Shown here in pieces: positions 1 to 7,928 of a DNA stretch of 32,114 bases (position 1 is its first letter; each line of letters starts with the position of its first letter). The notes beneath the pieces are model-generated. The model did not search any database, was not told the DNA's origin, and saw nothing but the letters and a program-made list of their open reading frames with translations. A program made the translations under genes and the position numbers. The DNA comes from Desulfosporosinus sp. BRH_c37 (GTDB lineage: Bacteria; Bacillota; Desulfitobacteriia; Desulfitobacteriales; Desulfitobacteriaceae): the NCBI GenBank assembly GCA_001516045.1, contig LOEW01000313.1, positions 1 to 32,114 on the forward strand. Reading direction: 5' to 3'.

Positions 1-10
1 ACGGGGGACC

Positions 11-34
11 ACTCCCACTTGTAGAAGTGGGAGT
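11..34. repeat. Perfect 10-bp hairpin upstream of sdhA
   Basis: ACTCCCACTT, loop GTAG, AAGTGGGAGT: a perfect 10-bp inverted repeat with a 4-nt loop, 75 nt before the flavoprotein gene. No T-tract follows, so it is not a typical intrinsic terminator. It could be an intercistronic mRNA stabiliser or processing site after an upstream gene outside the window, or a dispersed hairpin of the kind found at IS200/IS605-type ends. The sequence alone does not decide. Confidence 0.5.
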
Positions 35-109
35 CTCACGATAGGCTGAAAAGTAAATACTAAACAGTTCCTTATAAATAAGAACAAAGATTTTAGGAGG
101 GTCATGGGG

Positions 110-1834
110 ATGAGTAAAGTCATCGTAGTGGGAGGCGGTCTTGCAGGGCTGATGGCAACGATTAAGATGGCCGAAGCCGGTACGCACGTCGACTTATTTT
201 CTTTAGTACCAGTTAAACGTTCACACTCGGTATGCGCTCAGGGGGGTATTAACGGAGCAGTTAATACTAAAGGAGAAGGGGATTCAACCTGGCTTCATTT
301 TGATGATTCTGTGTACGGTGGAGATTTTCTGGCTAATCAACCGCCTGTGAAAGCCATGTGTGATGAGGCACCTGGAATTATTCACTTAATGGATAGGATG
401 GGCGTAATGTTTAGCCGAACGTCGGAAGGTTTACTTGATTTTCGTCGTTTTGGTGGGACCAAGTTTAACAGAACAGCATTTGCAGGGGCCACAACCGGTC
501 AACAACTTCTCTATGCTCTTGATGAGCAGGTTCGGCGTTATGAAGTTGAAGGTATGGTTCAGAAATACGAACAGTGGGAATTCCTCTCGGCTGTGCTCGA
601 TCAAGGAACGTGCAGAGGGATTGTGGCACAAGACCTTCGGAGTATGAGTATTAAGTCGTTTGCTGGGGATGCCGTGATTATTGCAACTGGCGGGCCGGGT
701 GCGGTCTTTGGCAAAAGCACAAATTCGACGATTTGTACGGGAGGCGCTACATCAACGCTCTATCAACAAGGCGTAAAATATGCCAATGGGGAGTTTATCC
801 AGATTCACCCTACCGCTATTCCGGGCGATGACAAGCTAAGGCTGATGTCCGAATCAGCCCGCGGAGAAGGTGGACGAGTTTGGACCTATAAAGATGGGAA
901 ACCTTGGTATTTCCTTGAGGAAATGTATCCAAACTATGGAAACCTGGTACCTCGGGATATTGCGACTCGTGCAATTTATGAAGTTGTCTTTGATCAAGGT
1001 CTCGGACTTAACGGGGAGAACATGGTTTACCTCGATTTATCGCATATTGATTCGGAGGTCTTGCAACGTAAGCTTGGCGGGATTCTGGAAATATATGAAA
1101 AGTTCGTGGGTGATGATCCGAAGAAAGTTCCAATGCGGATTTTCCCAGCCGTTCACTATTCCATGGGTGGAATCTGGGTCGATTACGATCAGATGACGAA
1201 TGTCCCCGGGCTTTTCGCTGCAGGGGAATGTGAATACCAATACCATGGGGCAAATCGACTTGGAGCGAACTCATTGCTTTCGGCAATCTATGGGGGGATG
1301 GTAGCTGGACCTAAAGTGATGGAGTACATTAAGAAAAACAAGGTCCAGACTCCAAGTGGCAATGAGTCAGCCTTTATGCAGGCGAAGAAACTTCAAGACG
1401 AAAAATGGTCCAAGATCCTAGCTATGAAAGGGACAGAAAACCCCTACTATATTCACAAAGAACTTGGCGATATTATGACTTTGAATGTGACAGTTATACG
1501 CTACAATGATAAACTGGCGGAAACTGATGTTGTACTTCAGAACCTTATGAAACGCTGGCATAATATTGGCAGAAGTGATAACGTTGAATGGGGAACTCAG
1601 GAAGGAACGTTTATCCGTCAACTTTGGAATATGTTGGAACTGGCAAGAGTTATTACCTTGGGAGCCTTAAACCGCAACGAGAGCAGGGGTGCACATTATA
1701 AACCTGACTATCCGGAGCGTGATGATGTAAATTTCTTAAAAACAACTATTGCTAATTGGACCCCAAACGGCCCTGAACTTAGTTATGAAGACGTTGACGT
1801 ATCTTTGATTCCACCGCGTCCGCGTGTCTATTGA
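110..1834 (+). CDS. sdhA: Succinate dehydrogenase/fumarate reductase flavoprotein subunit
   Basis: This is the catalytic FAD subunit that interconverts succinate and fumarate on the cytoplasmic side of the membrane complex. An N-terminal dinucleotide-binding motif (VVGGGLAG, residues 6-13) is followed by HSVCAQGGIN, whose His39 is the expected covalent FAD attachment site. Further on are the active-site segments HPTAIPG, SESARGEGG and HYSMGG and the C-terminal RLGANSLLSAIYGG. ATG 110 is preferred over ATG 104 because AGGAGG at 95-100 lies 9 nt before the former and only 3 nt before the latter. That gives 574 aa, normal for the family. The iron-sulfur subunit follows after 28 nt. No cytochrome b subunit lies downstream, so it is presumably upstream, outside the window, as in Bacillus-type sdhCAB. 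The sequence does not show whether the enzyme works mainly as dehydrogenase or fumarate reductase (frdA is an equally valid name). Confidence 0.95.
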   Translation: MSKVIVVGGGLAGLMATIKMAEAGTHVDLFSLVPVKRSHSVCAQGGINGAVNTKGEGDSTWLHFDDSVYGGDFLANQPPVKAMCDEAPGIIHLMDRMGVMFSRTSEGLLDFRRFGGTKFNRTAFAGATTGQQLLYALDEQVRRYEVEGMVQKYEQWEFLSAVLDQGTCRGIVAQDLRSMSIKSFAGDAVIIATGGPGAVFGKSTNSTICTGGATSTLYQQGVKYANGEFIQIHPTAIPGDDKLRLMSESARGEGGRVWTYKDGKPWYFLEEMYPNYGNLVPRDIATRAIYEVVFDQGLGLNGENMVYLDLSHIDSEVLQRKLGGILEIYEKFVGDDPKKVPMRIFPAVHYSMGGIWVDYDQMTNVPGLFAAGECEYQYHGANRLGANSLLSAIYGGMVAGPKVMEYIKKNKVQTPSGNESAFMQAKKLQDEKWSKILAMKGTENPYYIHKELGDIMTLNVTVIRYNDKLAETDVVLQNLMKRWHNIGRSDNVEWGTQEGTFIRQLWNMLELARVITLGALNRNESRGAHYKPDYPERDDVNFLKTTIANWTPNGPELSYEDVDVSLIPPRPRVY

Positions 1835-1862
1835 GATTGAGAAGTAGGAGGTGTATTTTAAG

Positions 1863-2615
1863 GTGTCTGAACAAAAATCAATACATTTAAAGATTCGTCG
1901 TCAAGACGGCCCGGATAAGCCAAGTCGTTGGGAAGAGTTTGATATTCCTTATCGAGAAAAATTGAATGTAATTTCATGTTTAATGGAGATTCAGAAGAAC
2001 CCGGTAACCTCTTCTGGGAAGAAGACTACCCCTGTGGTTTGGGAATGTAACTGTCTAGAGGAAGTTTGCGGAGCTTGTACTATGAAGATTAATGGACAAG
2101 GTAAACAAGCTTGTTCTGCCTTAATAGACAAGCTGGCACAGCCGATTGTACTTGAACCGCTGACGAAATTCCCGTTGGTACGAGATCTCATGGTAGACAG
2201 GCAGATCATGTTCGATAACCTGAAAACTGTTCATGCTTGGATTCCGATTGATGGGACTTATAATTTAGGCTCTGGGCCGCGCATGGCTGCAACTACGAGC
2301 CTGTGGGCTTACGAATTGTCAAAATGCATGACCTGCGGATGTTGTATGGAAGCATGTCCACAAATTAATTCACGCTCTAAATTTCTTGGTCCAGCTGCTA
2401 TTTCCCAAGTCCGTCTCTTTAATGCCCATCCGACCGGTGCAATGAACAAACACGAACGCTTGGCACCGTTACTTGATGAGGGTGGGATTGCAGATTGTGG
2501 TAATTCCCAAAACTGTGTTCGTGCTTGTCCGAAGGAGATTCCTTTGACCACAAACATCGCCGACTTAAACCGTGAAACTAACAAATTTGCCCTGGATCGT
2601 TGGCTCCGAAAGTAG
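1863..2615 (+). CDS. sdhB: Succinate dehydrogenase/fumarate reductase iron-sulfur subunit
   Basis: This subunit passes electrons between the flavoprotein and the membrane quinone site. The N-terminal plant-type ferredoxin domain has the [2Fe-2S] ligand set C64, C69, C72 and C84 (CLEEVCGAC, then QAC). The C-terminal domain carries CMTCGCCMEACP and CGNSQNCVRACP, the ligands of the [4Fe-4S] and [3Fe-4S]/[4Fe-4S] centres. The reading frame is open from a GTG at 1851, but that codon overlaps the AGGAGG at 1846-1851. GTG 1863, 11 nt after the Shine-Dalgarno, is the better start and gives 250 aa (MSEQKSIHLK...). It is co-transcribed with sdhA, and a terminator follows at 2759. Confidence 0.94.
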   Translation: MSEQKSIHLKIRRQDGPDKPSRWEEFDIPYREKLNVISCLMEIQKNPVTSSGKKTTPVVWECNCLEEVCGACTMKINGQGKQACSALIDKLAQPIVLEPLTKFPLVRDLMVDRQIMFDNLKTVHAWIPIDGTYNLGSGPRMAATTSLWAYELSKCMTCGCCMEACPQINSRSKFLGPAAISQVRLFNAHPTGAMNKHERLAPLLDEGGIADCGNSQNCVRACPKEIPLTTNIADLNRETNKFALDRWLRK

Positions 2616-2758
2616 CATAATATTATTCTAAAAATTTCCGTTTGAGTTTCGATCCTTACTGAACTCCGATGTTGCCGATGCAGTCGCCTAAGCTGCTTTG
2701 GACAGTAGGTAGCTCGTATCACGTAGAACCTAAAGATATTTCTATAATTGGGAGATTA

Positions 2759-2786
2759 GGGATTAGCTTTGCTGGTCCCTTTTTTT
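2759..2786 (+). terminator. Intrinsic terminator after sdhAB
   Basis: GGGATTAG, loop CTTTG, CTGGTCCC makes an 8-bp stem with two G-U pairs, followed directly by seven T. It ends the sdhAB transcript about 145 nt after the stop. The sequence between sdhB and this hairpin has no recognisable gene. Confidence 0.75.
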
Positions 2787-2868
2787 ATGCAGCTAAATGG
2801 TTTAGACAATCGCGATTACAAATAAGGCGGTCTTGTTTATGATTATGTCATAATTAACGCTTAATAGT

Positions 2869-2896
2869 TTGCGATAGACACATTCCCGGATATAAT
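2869..2896 (+). promoter_or_regulatory. Candidate sigma-A promoter for cvfB
   Basis: TTGCGA (2869-2874) and TATAAT (2891-2896) are separated by 16 bp. The predicted transcript start near 2903 leaves a 5' leader of about 75 nt before the TTG start of cvfB. The perfect -10 box, the spacing and the terminator just upstream support it. Confidence 0.55.
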
Positions 2897-2977
2897 AATA
2901 TTACAGTAGGCAAGCATGGGTTTATTATCCGCGGGCAAACCTACAACTATTGACAGTTGAGAAAGGGGTTCTAATAT

Positions 2978-3835
2978 TTGATTGAGATCGGGAAATTCCA
3001 AAACCTTAAGATCACAAATTTTACATCCTTTGGCGCTTATTTAGATGCCGGCACGGGTATTAGGCACGATAATATTCTTCTGCCTATAAAACAATTACCG
3101 GAAGATTCTAAAGAGGGAGACGAGTTAGAGGTATTCGTCTATCGGGATTCCCAGGAGCGGTTAATTGCCACGAGGAAAAAGCCATTAGCTCAATTAGGAG
3201 AATTAGCCTATCTAAAGGTCACGGCAAAGACTAAGATCGGTGCCTTTTTGGATATAGGTTTGGAGAGAGGTTTATTCTTACCATTTCAAGAGCAGAAATT
3301 TCCGATCCAAGTGGGTAAAGGCTATTTGGTAAAGGTCTATTTAGATAAAAGTCAGAGATTGAGCGCTACGACAGAAATTTACGAGTATCTATCGGCAGAA
3401 TCTCCCTATCAGAAGAATGACAAAGTAGTAGGAACGGTTTATTCAGTGAACCTCGATATAGGAGCTTTTATAGCTGTTGATAATAAGTATATGGGACTCA
3501 TTCCTGTCAATGAGTATTTTAATGAGTTGCGAGAGGGTGATCAACTTGAGGCACGGGTTATCAGAGTCAGAGAAGATGGCAAGCTTGATTTATCGTCAAG
3601 AGAACTCTCCTATATCCAAATAGATAATGACGCCTTAAAAATCCTGCAGGGAATAAAGAACTACGAAGGATTTCTGGCACTAAATGATAAAAGCAGCCCC
3701 ATTGAAATTAAAAGTCGCTTACAAATGAGTAAAGCCGCCTTTAAAAGAGCACTGGGCAAACTGCTTAAAGAGAATAAGGTGATGCAGACGGATGGTGGAT
3801 TACGGGAAACATCGAACGGGGAGGAAGTTTCTTAG
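2978..3835 (+). CDS. cvfB: CvfB-like S1-domain RNA-binding protein
   Basis: CvfB/YitL family, cytoplasmic proteins with consecutive S1-type OB folds and a C-terminal winged helix; in Staphylococcus the homologue affects virulence-gene expression through RNA binding. S1-like beta-barrel segments are visible as repeats of the form FxSFGAYLDxG (about residues 14-26), KTKIGAFLDIGLERGLFLP (about 85-103) and NLDIGAFIAVDNKYMGLIP (about 160-178). A helical C-terminus reads SRLQMSKAAFKRALGKLLKE. The length of 285 aa fits the family. The start is TTG 2978 behind GAAAGGGG; no ATG offers a better alternative. The last five codons and the stop lie inside a short repeat (3821-3842) that recurs nearby in both orientations, so the extreme C-terminus was probably supplied by the repeat. 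Confidence 0.88.
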   Translation: MIEIGKFQNLKITNFTSFGAYLDAGTGIRHDNILLPIKQLPEDSKEGDELEVFVYRDSQERLIATRKKPLAQLGELAYLKVTAKTKIGAFLDIGLERGLFLPFQEQKFPIQVGKGYLVKVYLDKSQRLSATTEIYEYLSAESPYQKNDKVVGTVYSVNLDIGAFIAVDNKYMGLIPVNEYFNELREGDQLEARVIRVREDGKLDLSSRELSYIQIDNDALKILQGIKNYEGFLALNDKSSPIEIKSRLQMSKAAFKRALGKLLKENKVMQTDGGLRETSNGEEVS

Positions 3836-4240
3836 CACGTTCAGGAGGAAGTGTCTTAGCGCGTTCGCACACGTTCCATTGCTATTCGCTTGGTGATTAC
3901 GCTAAAATGCAAAACCTCTGGGCTTTCTGCATGTGCGACCGTTGCATTTCTTAACGCTTCATCACCTGCACTCATTGACGCAATTCCTCTCTCCGTGCTC
4001 ACTAAGCTAAGAAACTTCCTCTGGCTTGGGTCTATAGGGGATCGGACGTAAGTCGGGGACGGTTCTCGACTTTCATTGACGCAAATGCACTTAGCGTGCT
4101 CTCTAGGCCAATCGACTTCCAAATGGATAGGGTCGAATGTCTATTAGATGCGGTTTCGGGTCTTGTGGCACTGTTTGCGTTTGTCAACGCAAATGCGCTT
4201 GGAGGGTTCTTGAAGCAATGAAACTTCCTTGACTTGCTTT
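3821..4240. repeat. Mosaic of short direct and inverted repeats
   Basis: This block fills the 447-nt gap between cvfB and the YaiI gene. A 22-nt unit at 3821-3842 is repeated at 3845-3866 with two mismatches. Its first 16 nt (GAGGAAGTTTCTTAGC) recur as a perfect inverse copy at 4006-4021. A second unit of 35 nt beginning CATTGACGCAA occurs at 3973-4007 and 4074-4108, and a related piece (CAACGCAAATGCGCTT) is at 4185-4200. TTTGCGTT/AACGCAAA at 4174-4193 is an 8-bp hairpin, and GAAACTTCCTTG near 4219 echoes the first unit. No start with a ribosome site makes a credible gene here. It looks like a dispersed intergenic repeat family. Confidence 0.6.
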
Positions 4241-4282
4241 GCTTTAGGGATAGTGATCGCCACGGGAAATGGGGGATGAATT

Positions 4283-4717
4283 TTGAAAATTATAGTGGAT
4301 GCTGACGCTTGTCCAAAGGCTGTTTTGCAGATTTGCATTAGGGTGGCCCTCAAGTATGCGATACCTGTATGGACGGTAGCCAGTTTCAACCACAATATTG
4401 AGTCCGACCATCATGTGGTGGTAGGAAATGCTTCGCAAGAGGCTGATATTCGGGTCATGAATCTGGCTCAGACGGGGGATGTAGCAGTGACACAGGATTG
4501 GGGTCTGGCCGCAATGTTATTGGGAAAAGGGGTTCGCTGTTTGAACCCGGATGGACGAAAGTTTAGCACAACTAACATTGAATTTTTGCTGGAAGAGCGG
4601 GAGGCAAAAGCTAAGTTTCGACGAGGTGGTGGCAGAACTAAAGGTCCGAAAAAAAGAATTCCAGAAGATGATCGCAAGTTTGAAGAATGTCTTCAGGAAA
4701 TACTCTTTAGCTTATAA
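4283..4717 (+). CDS. YaiI/YqxD family protein (UPF0178, DUF188)
   Basis: A 144-aa cytoplasmic protein of the UPF0178 family, related to PIN-like nuclease folds; no biochemical function is firmly established. The family signature is clear: N-terminal [11 protein letters not shown] with two acidic residues, central [22 protein letters not shown], then [18 protein letters not shown] and the basic tail [14 protein letters not shown]. The acidic residues (D6, D8, D75-region QDWGLA) are arranged as in metal-dependent nuclease-like folds, which is inference. The start is TTG 4283 after GGGGGATG; the length equals the usual 145-155 aa. It stands alone between the repeat block and htpG. Confidence 0.88.
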   Translation: MKIIVDADACPKAVLQICIRVALKYAIPVWTVASFNHNIESDHHVVVGNASQEADIRVMNLAQTGDVAVTQDWGLAAMLLGKGVRCLNPDGRKFSTTNIEFLLEEREAKAKFRRGGGRTKGPKKRIPEDDRKFEECLQEILFSL

Positions 4718-4734
4718 CTTGACTCAGTGCACTA

Positions 4735-4754
4735 GAGCTAGAGTGAGCTAGAGC
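4735..4754. repeat. Tandem 10-bp repeat
   Basis: GAGCTAGAGT is followed immediately by GAGCTAGAGC: two adjacent 10-bp copies with one difference, in the gap before htpG. It is too short for further interpretation. Confidence 0.5.
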
Positions 4755-4891
4755 AAGATAAACTTGGAATGACAATTTCCCTATTTGATTAGAAAACTTT
4801 GCACTTTTGGCAAAATTTGATTAAACTAAGGATTGGGATGGACTAAGGCGGTGTCCAAACCTTAAATTATGATAAAATATGGAGGTTAATA

Positions 4892-6736
4892 ATGAGTACA
4901 ATAGTTGAAACAAAGGAATTTCAAACAGAGATTCGGCAATTGCTGGACATTGTCATTCATTCTCTCTATACTGATCGTGAGATTTTCTTAAGAGAGCTTA
5001 TCTCTAATGCAGCAGATGCTATGGAGAAACTTCGCTATACTCAGCTTGTAGGTCCAGAGGTTAAGGACAAGGATCTGGCCTTAGAAGTCCATATCGATAC
5101 GGATGATAATGCCCATACTTTAACCATTACAGATACCGGAGTTGGAATGACGAAAGAAGAATTGGTTGAGAATATTGGGACTATTGCTCATTCAGGCTCA
5201 AAAGAATTTATTAAACATTTGAGCGCCAAAGGGGATCAAAAGGATCTTAACCTGATCGGGCAATTTGGGGTTGGGTTTTACTCTGCCTTTATGGTCGCGG
5301 ATAAAGTGACTTTATACACCCGTTCCTATCAAATGGAGGCTGAATGCTTCGTCTGGGAATCTGATGGCGTAGGGAGTTATACGATTACTGAAGGCGAAGA
5401 CTTAACTAGGGGTACTAAGATGGTTCTTCATTTGAAAGAGGATGCTTATGATTTTGCCAAGGAAGAGACCATTAAACGAGTCATTAAACAATATTCTAGT
5501 TTTGTACCGTACCCTATTATTGTCAATGGGCAGAAAGTAAACACTGTAGACGCTCTTTGGACCAAAAATAAGAATGAGATAACGGATGAAGAGTATAATG
5601 AATTTTATAAGTTCATTGCAAATGCTCATGATGAACCGCTTTTTCGACTACATTTCTCATCAGATGCACCTATAAATATTAATACCTTATTATTTGTTCC
5701 TAAGGAGAACCTCGAGCAATTTGGTTTTGGAAGAACAGAACCAGGGGTAAACCTTTATTGCAAAAAAGTATTAATCCAAGAAAAATCCCCAATTGTATTA
5801 CCTGAGTGGTTGCGCTTTTTAAGAGGAGTTATTGATAGCGAGGAGCTTCCACTTAATATTTCCAGGGAAACCATGCAGGACAGTGCTTTGGTAAGCAAGC
5901 TTAACAAAGTAGTTACAAGTCGTTTTCTTAAATTCCTAGATGGTCAGGCGACTTCAGAACCAGACAAATATAAAGAGTTCTGGGAAAAGTTTAACTTTTT
6001 TATTAAAGAGGGAGCAGCAAATGATTTCACACATCGTAAAGAACTCGTCAAAATTTTACAATTTGAATCGTCTAATACCCTGGCGGGAGAAGTTATTTCT
6101 TTAGCAGATTACGTAGGTCGTATGAAAGAAGATCAAACAGCCATCTATTATGTTAACGGTCCAACGCGAGAAGGGATTGAGTCTGGTCCTTATCTGGAAG
6201 TATTCAGGGACAAAGGCTATGAAGTGATCTATACGTATGCAGCAATTGACGATTATATCTTTGGTGCGATCGGAGAATACGAAGGCAAGAGACTTATTTC
6301 TGCCGATCAATCTGATTTGGATATAAGTAATGAACAGAAGGACAGAAGTGAACTTGCTTTGTCCGAAGAGGAAGTTAAGGTTTTGACGGACTGGATCAAA
6401 GAGGTCTTGGGCAGTAAGGTGACAGAAGTACGAGAATCTAAGCGCTTGGTAGACAGTCCTGCGGTTGTTCTTAGCCCCTATGGGACAAATAGTATGCAGC
6501 GGATGATGCAACTCATGAATAAAGACGTGAACAATGTAGGACCCAGTGTTTTGGAAATTAACGCTTCACATCAAATGATCAAACGTTTGGACGAAGCGCG
6601 GAAAAATGAGGACACCTTTGCCAAGATTGCTGCAGAGCAAATTTTCGAGAACGCACAAATTGCTGCTGGACTTATTATTGATCCCAGGGGGATGGTAAAA
6701 CGACTCAATGAAATTTTAGAGCGTGCATTGGGTTAA
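4892..6736 (+). CDS. htpG: Molecular chaperone HtpG (Hsp90)
   Basis: ATP-dependent cytoplasmic chaperone of the Hsp90 family. The N-terminal GHKL ATPase domain shows all expected boxes: ELISNAADAMEKLR (about residues 30-43), DTGVGMTKEELVENIGTIAHSG (about 85-106) and GQFGVGFYSAFMVADKVTL (about 124-142). The middle domain contains GVIDSEELPLNISRETMQ. The C-terminal dimerisation domain is complete, so no domain is missing at 614 aa. ATG 4892 has GGAGG 7 nt upstream. No CIRCE or CtsR-like operator was recognised in the 174-nt upstream gap. A strong hairpin terminates the gene, so it is probably monocistronic. Confidence 0.97.
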   Translation: MSTIVETKEFQTEIRQLLDIVIHSLYTDREIFLRELISNAADAMEKLRYTQLVGPEVKDKDLALEVHIDTDDNAHTLTITDTGVGMTKEELVENIGTIAHSGSKEFIKHLSAKGDQKDLNLIGQFGVGFYSAFMVADKVTLYTRSYQMEAECFVWESDGVGSYTITEGEDLTRGTKMVLHLKEDAYDFAKEETIKRVIKQYSSFVPYPIIVNGQKVNTVDALWTKNKNEITDEEYNEFYKFIANAHDEPLFRLHFSSDAPININTLLFVPKENLEQFGFGRTEPGVNLYCKKVLIQEKSPIVLPEWLRFLRGVIDSEELPLNISRETMQDSALVSKLNKVVTSRFLKFLDGQATSEPDKYKEFWEKFNFFIKEGAANDFTHRKELVKILQFESSNTLAGEVISLADYVGRMKEDQTAIYYVNGPTREGIESGPYLEVFRDKGYEVIYTYAAIDDYIFGAIGEYEGKRLISADQSDLDISNEQKDRSELALSEEEVKVLTDWIKEVLGSKVTEVRESKRLVDSPAVVLSPYGTNSMQRMMQLMNKDVNNVGPSVLEINASHQMIKRLDEARKNEDTFAKIAAEQIFENAQIAAGLIIDPRGMVKRLNEILERALG

Positions 6737-6753
6737 GTTATAAAATGCTAGTA

Positions 6754-6779
6754 AAAGAGGATGGCCTTCCATCCTCTTT
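6754..6779 (+). terminator. Terminator hairpin after htpG
   Basis: AAAGAGGATGG, loop CCTT, CCATCCTCTTT: a perfect 11-bp stem 17 nt after the htpG stop. U-richness is limited to the 3' end of the stem, so it is terminator-like, not a textbook example. Confidence 0.65.
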
Positions 6780-7355
6780 CAAGTTATCTCAAGTCTAATA
6801 ATAGTCATAATTATAAATATTATTTACCTTTTGACGCGTAATTGCCAAAGTTAGTCATTGACTAATTATCTACAAATATGATATTTTTAATTCAAGATAG
6901 GTTAGTTCAAATTTGCACAAGTCGTTCTTAAGTGAGCAATAAAACTGGGTTTAGCAAGAGCTTGAGCTCATAAGTCCTTGCTACTATGTGATTATCTAAT
7001 TGTCACTATAAAGAATATGAATTTTACAAGCAAGATGAAATTCCTTAAACTGATAGTGATAATAAGAACAAACAATATTCTGTTATTAATGCAGATATCG
7101 AGCGCTACTAATCGGAGAAGAGAAAGCTGTGGATGATTTCACTTTATTGTGTTCATTGCACTAAAATGCTCAAGTCGGATAGCCAATAATCTAAGAAGTT
7201 CTTTGAAAGGTCGATGTCGGATGGAGGGGGATTTTCGCCATTCAGCATCGACTGAATTTCTTACGCGAAAAACCTTAGTATGGGTATTCTGGAATTGTCT
7301 CAATAGGGTTTAACAAAAAGTTTTGCTTATTGAATTTTACAAGGAGTGATCAAAG
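6780..7355. other. Intergenic region without a clear gene
   Basis: About 575 nt between htpG and the dsr operon, A+T-rich, with stops in every frame and no start plus ribosome site that leads anywhere. It holds a 15-nt palindrome TTAGTCATTGACTAA (6851-6865) and a compact inverted repeat (AGCAAG at 6953-6958 with CTTGCT at 6977-6982, enclosing GAGC TTGA GCTC). TCACTAT and ATAGTGA occur some 55 nt apart, and a long imperfect hairpin lies at 7210-7252. The dsr operon promoter should be in the last 150 nt, but no convincing -35/-10 pair was seen. Confidence 0.5.
7210..7252 (+). promoter_or_regulatory. Long imperfect hairpin upstream of the dsr operon
   Basis: GTCGATGTCGGATGG (7210-7224) can pair with CCATTCAGCATCGAC (7238-7252) over 15 positions, with two G-U pairs and one mismatch, around a 13-nt loop. 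It ends 103 nt before the first gene of the operon. It could be a leader-RNA element, an attenuator without a T-tract, or a relic of an element end. Confidence 0.35.
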
Positions 7356-7910
7356 ATGGATATGAAACTGAAGGGCCTCCTAGAAGAAAAGAAATCTACA
7401 ATTTTATCAGGGTGGTTCAATGTGATAATAGAAACTTATCCCGCTGATAACACGGGCTTTTTAAAAAAGCAAAAAAATAGGTTTGCAAATCCAGTTGGTC
7501 ATACGTTTAGTCAAGGGCTAGAGGGTATCTTGGAAGCACTCATTGAAGAAAAAGGGCTTGCTGTGGCACTACCTTTTCTTGAGGACATTATCAAAGTGAG
7601 AGCGGTGCAAAATTTTACTCCATCTAAAGCCTTAGGGTTTATTTTTACACTTAAAAAGGTGGTTAGAGAAGAGCTTAAGACGGAAATCAGGCAGGACCAG
7701 ATTGATAATGAGCTTATGAGCTTTGAATCTAGAATAGATGATCTGGCACTTTCTGCCTTTGATATATATATGAAATGTGGAGAACAACTTAATCAACTAA
7801 AGTTCGATGAACTAAAAAGGATGACATTTACACTCCTGAAAAAAGCAAATCTAATGTATGAAATTCCTATGGAAGAATCTGAACAAAAAGATCTGGAACC
7901 CACTATTTAA
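7356..7910 (+). CDS. RsbRD N-terminal-domain-like protein, first gene of dsrMKJOP operon
   Basis: A 184-aa soluble, helical protein resembling the N-terminal sensor domain of RsbR-type stressosome proteins (RsbRD_N). The domain shows as LLEEKKSTILSGWFNVIIETYP near the N-terminus, the basic KKQKNRFANPVGHTF (about 37-51) and a long helical remainder with LGFIFTLKKVVREEL. The STAS domain that follows in true RsbR proteins is absent. Proteins of this kind are often encoded directly before dsrM in sulfate reducers, so a role in regulation or assembly of the DsrMKJOP complex is inferred from context only. ATG 7356 has AAGGAG 9 nt upstream. The next gene starts 18 nt after its stop behind AAGGAAGGAGG, so the two are surely co-transcribed. 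Confidence 0.8.
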   Translation: MDMKLKGLLEEKKSTILSGWFNVIIETYPADNTGFLKKQKNRFANPVGHTFSQGLEGILEALIEEKGLAVALPFLEDIIKVRAVQNFTPSKALGFIFTLKKVVREELKTEIRQDQIDNELMSFESRIDDLALSAFDIYMKCGEQLNQLKFDELKRMTFTLLKKANLMYEIPMEESEQKDLEPTI

Positions 7911-7928
7911 AAGGAAGGAGGTCGTAGA

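Noticed and set aside
2309..2722. 137-codon reverse frame over the end of sdhB
   Set aside because: Antisense to the conserved iron-sulfur cysteines of sdhB; no ribosome site and no recognisable protein.
3856..4122. 88-codon reverse-strand frame in the repeat block
   Set aside because: It is made entirely of the short repeats described there, has no good ribosome site and overlaps their inverted copies; more likely a by-product of the repeats.
4144..4438. Two reverse-strand frames (83 and 64 codons) overlapping the YaiI gene start
   Set aside because: They run antisense across a well-recognised gene and its promoter region and show no family features.
6101..6511. 136-codon reverse frame inside htpG
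   Set aside because: A shadow of the htpG coding sequence.
7132..7190. Short CxxC-containing frame before the dsr operon
   Set aside because: About 20 codons, no ribosome site, stops soon; chance is sufficient.
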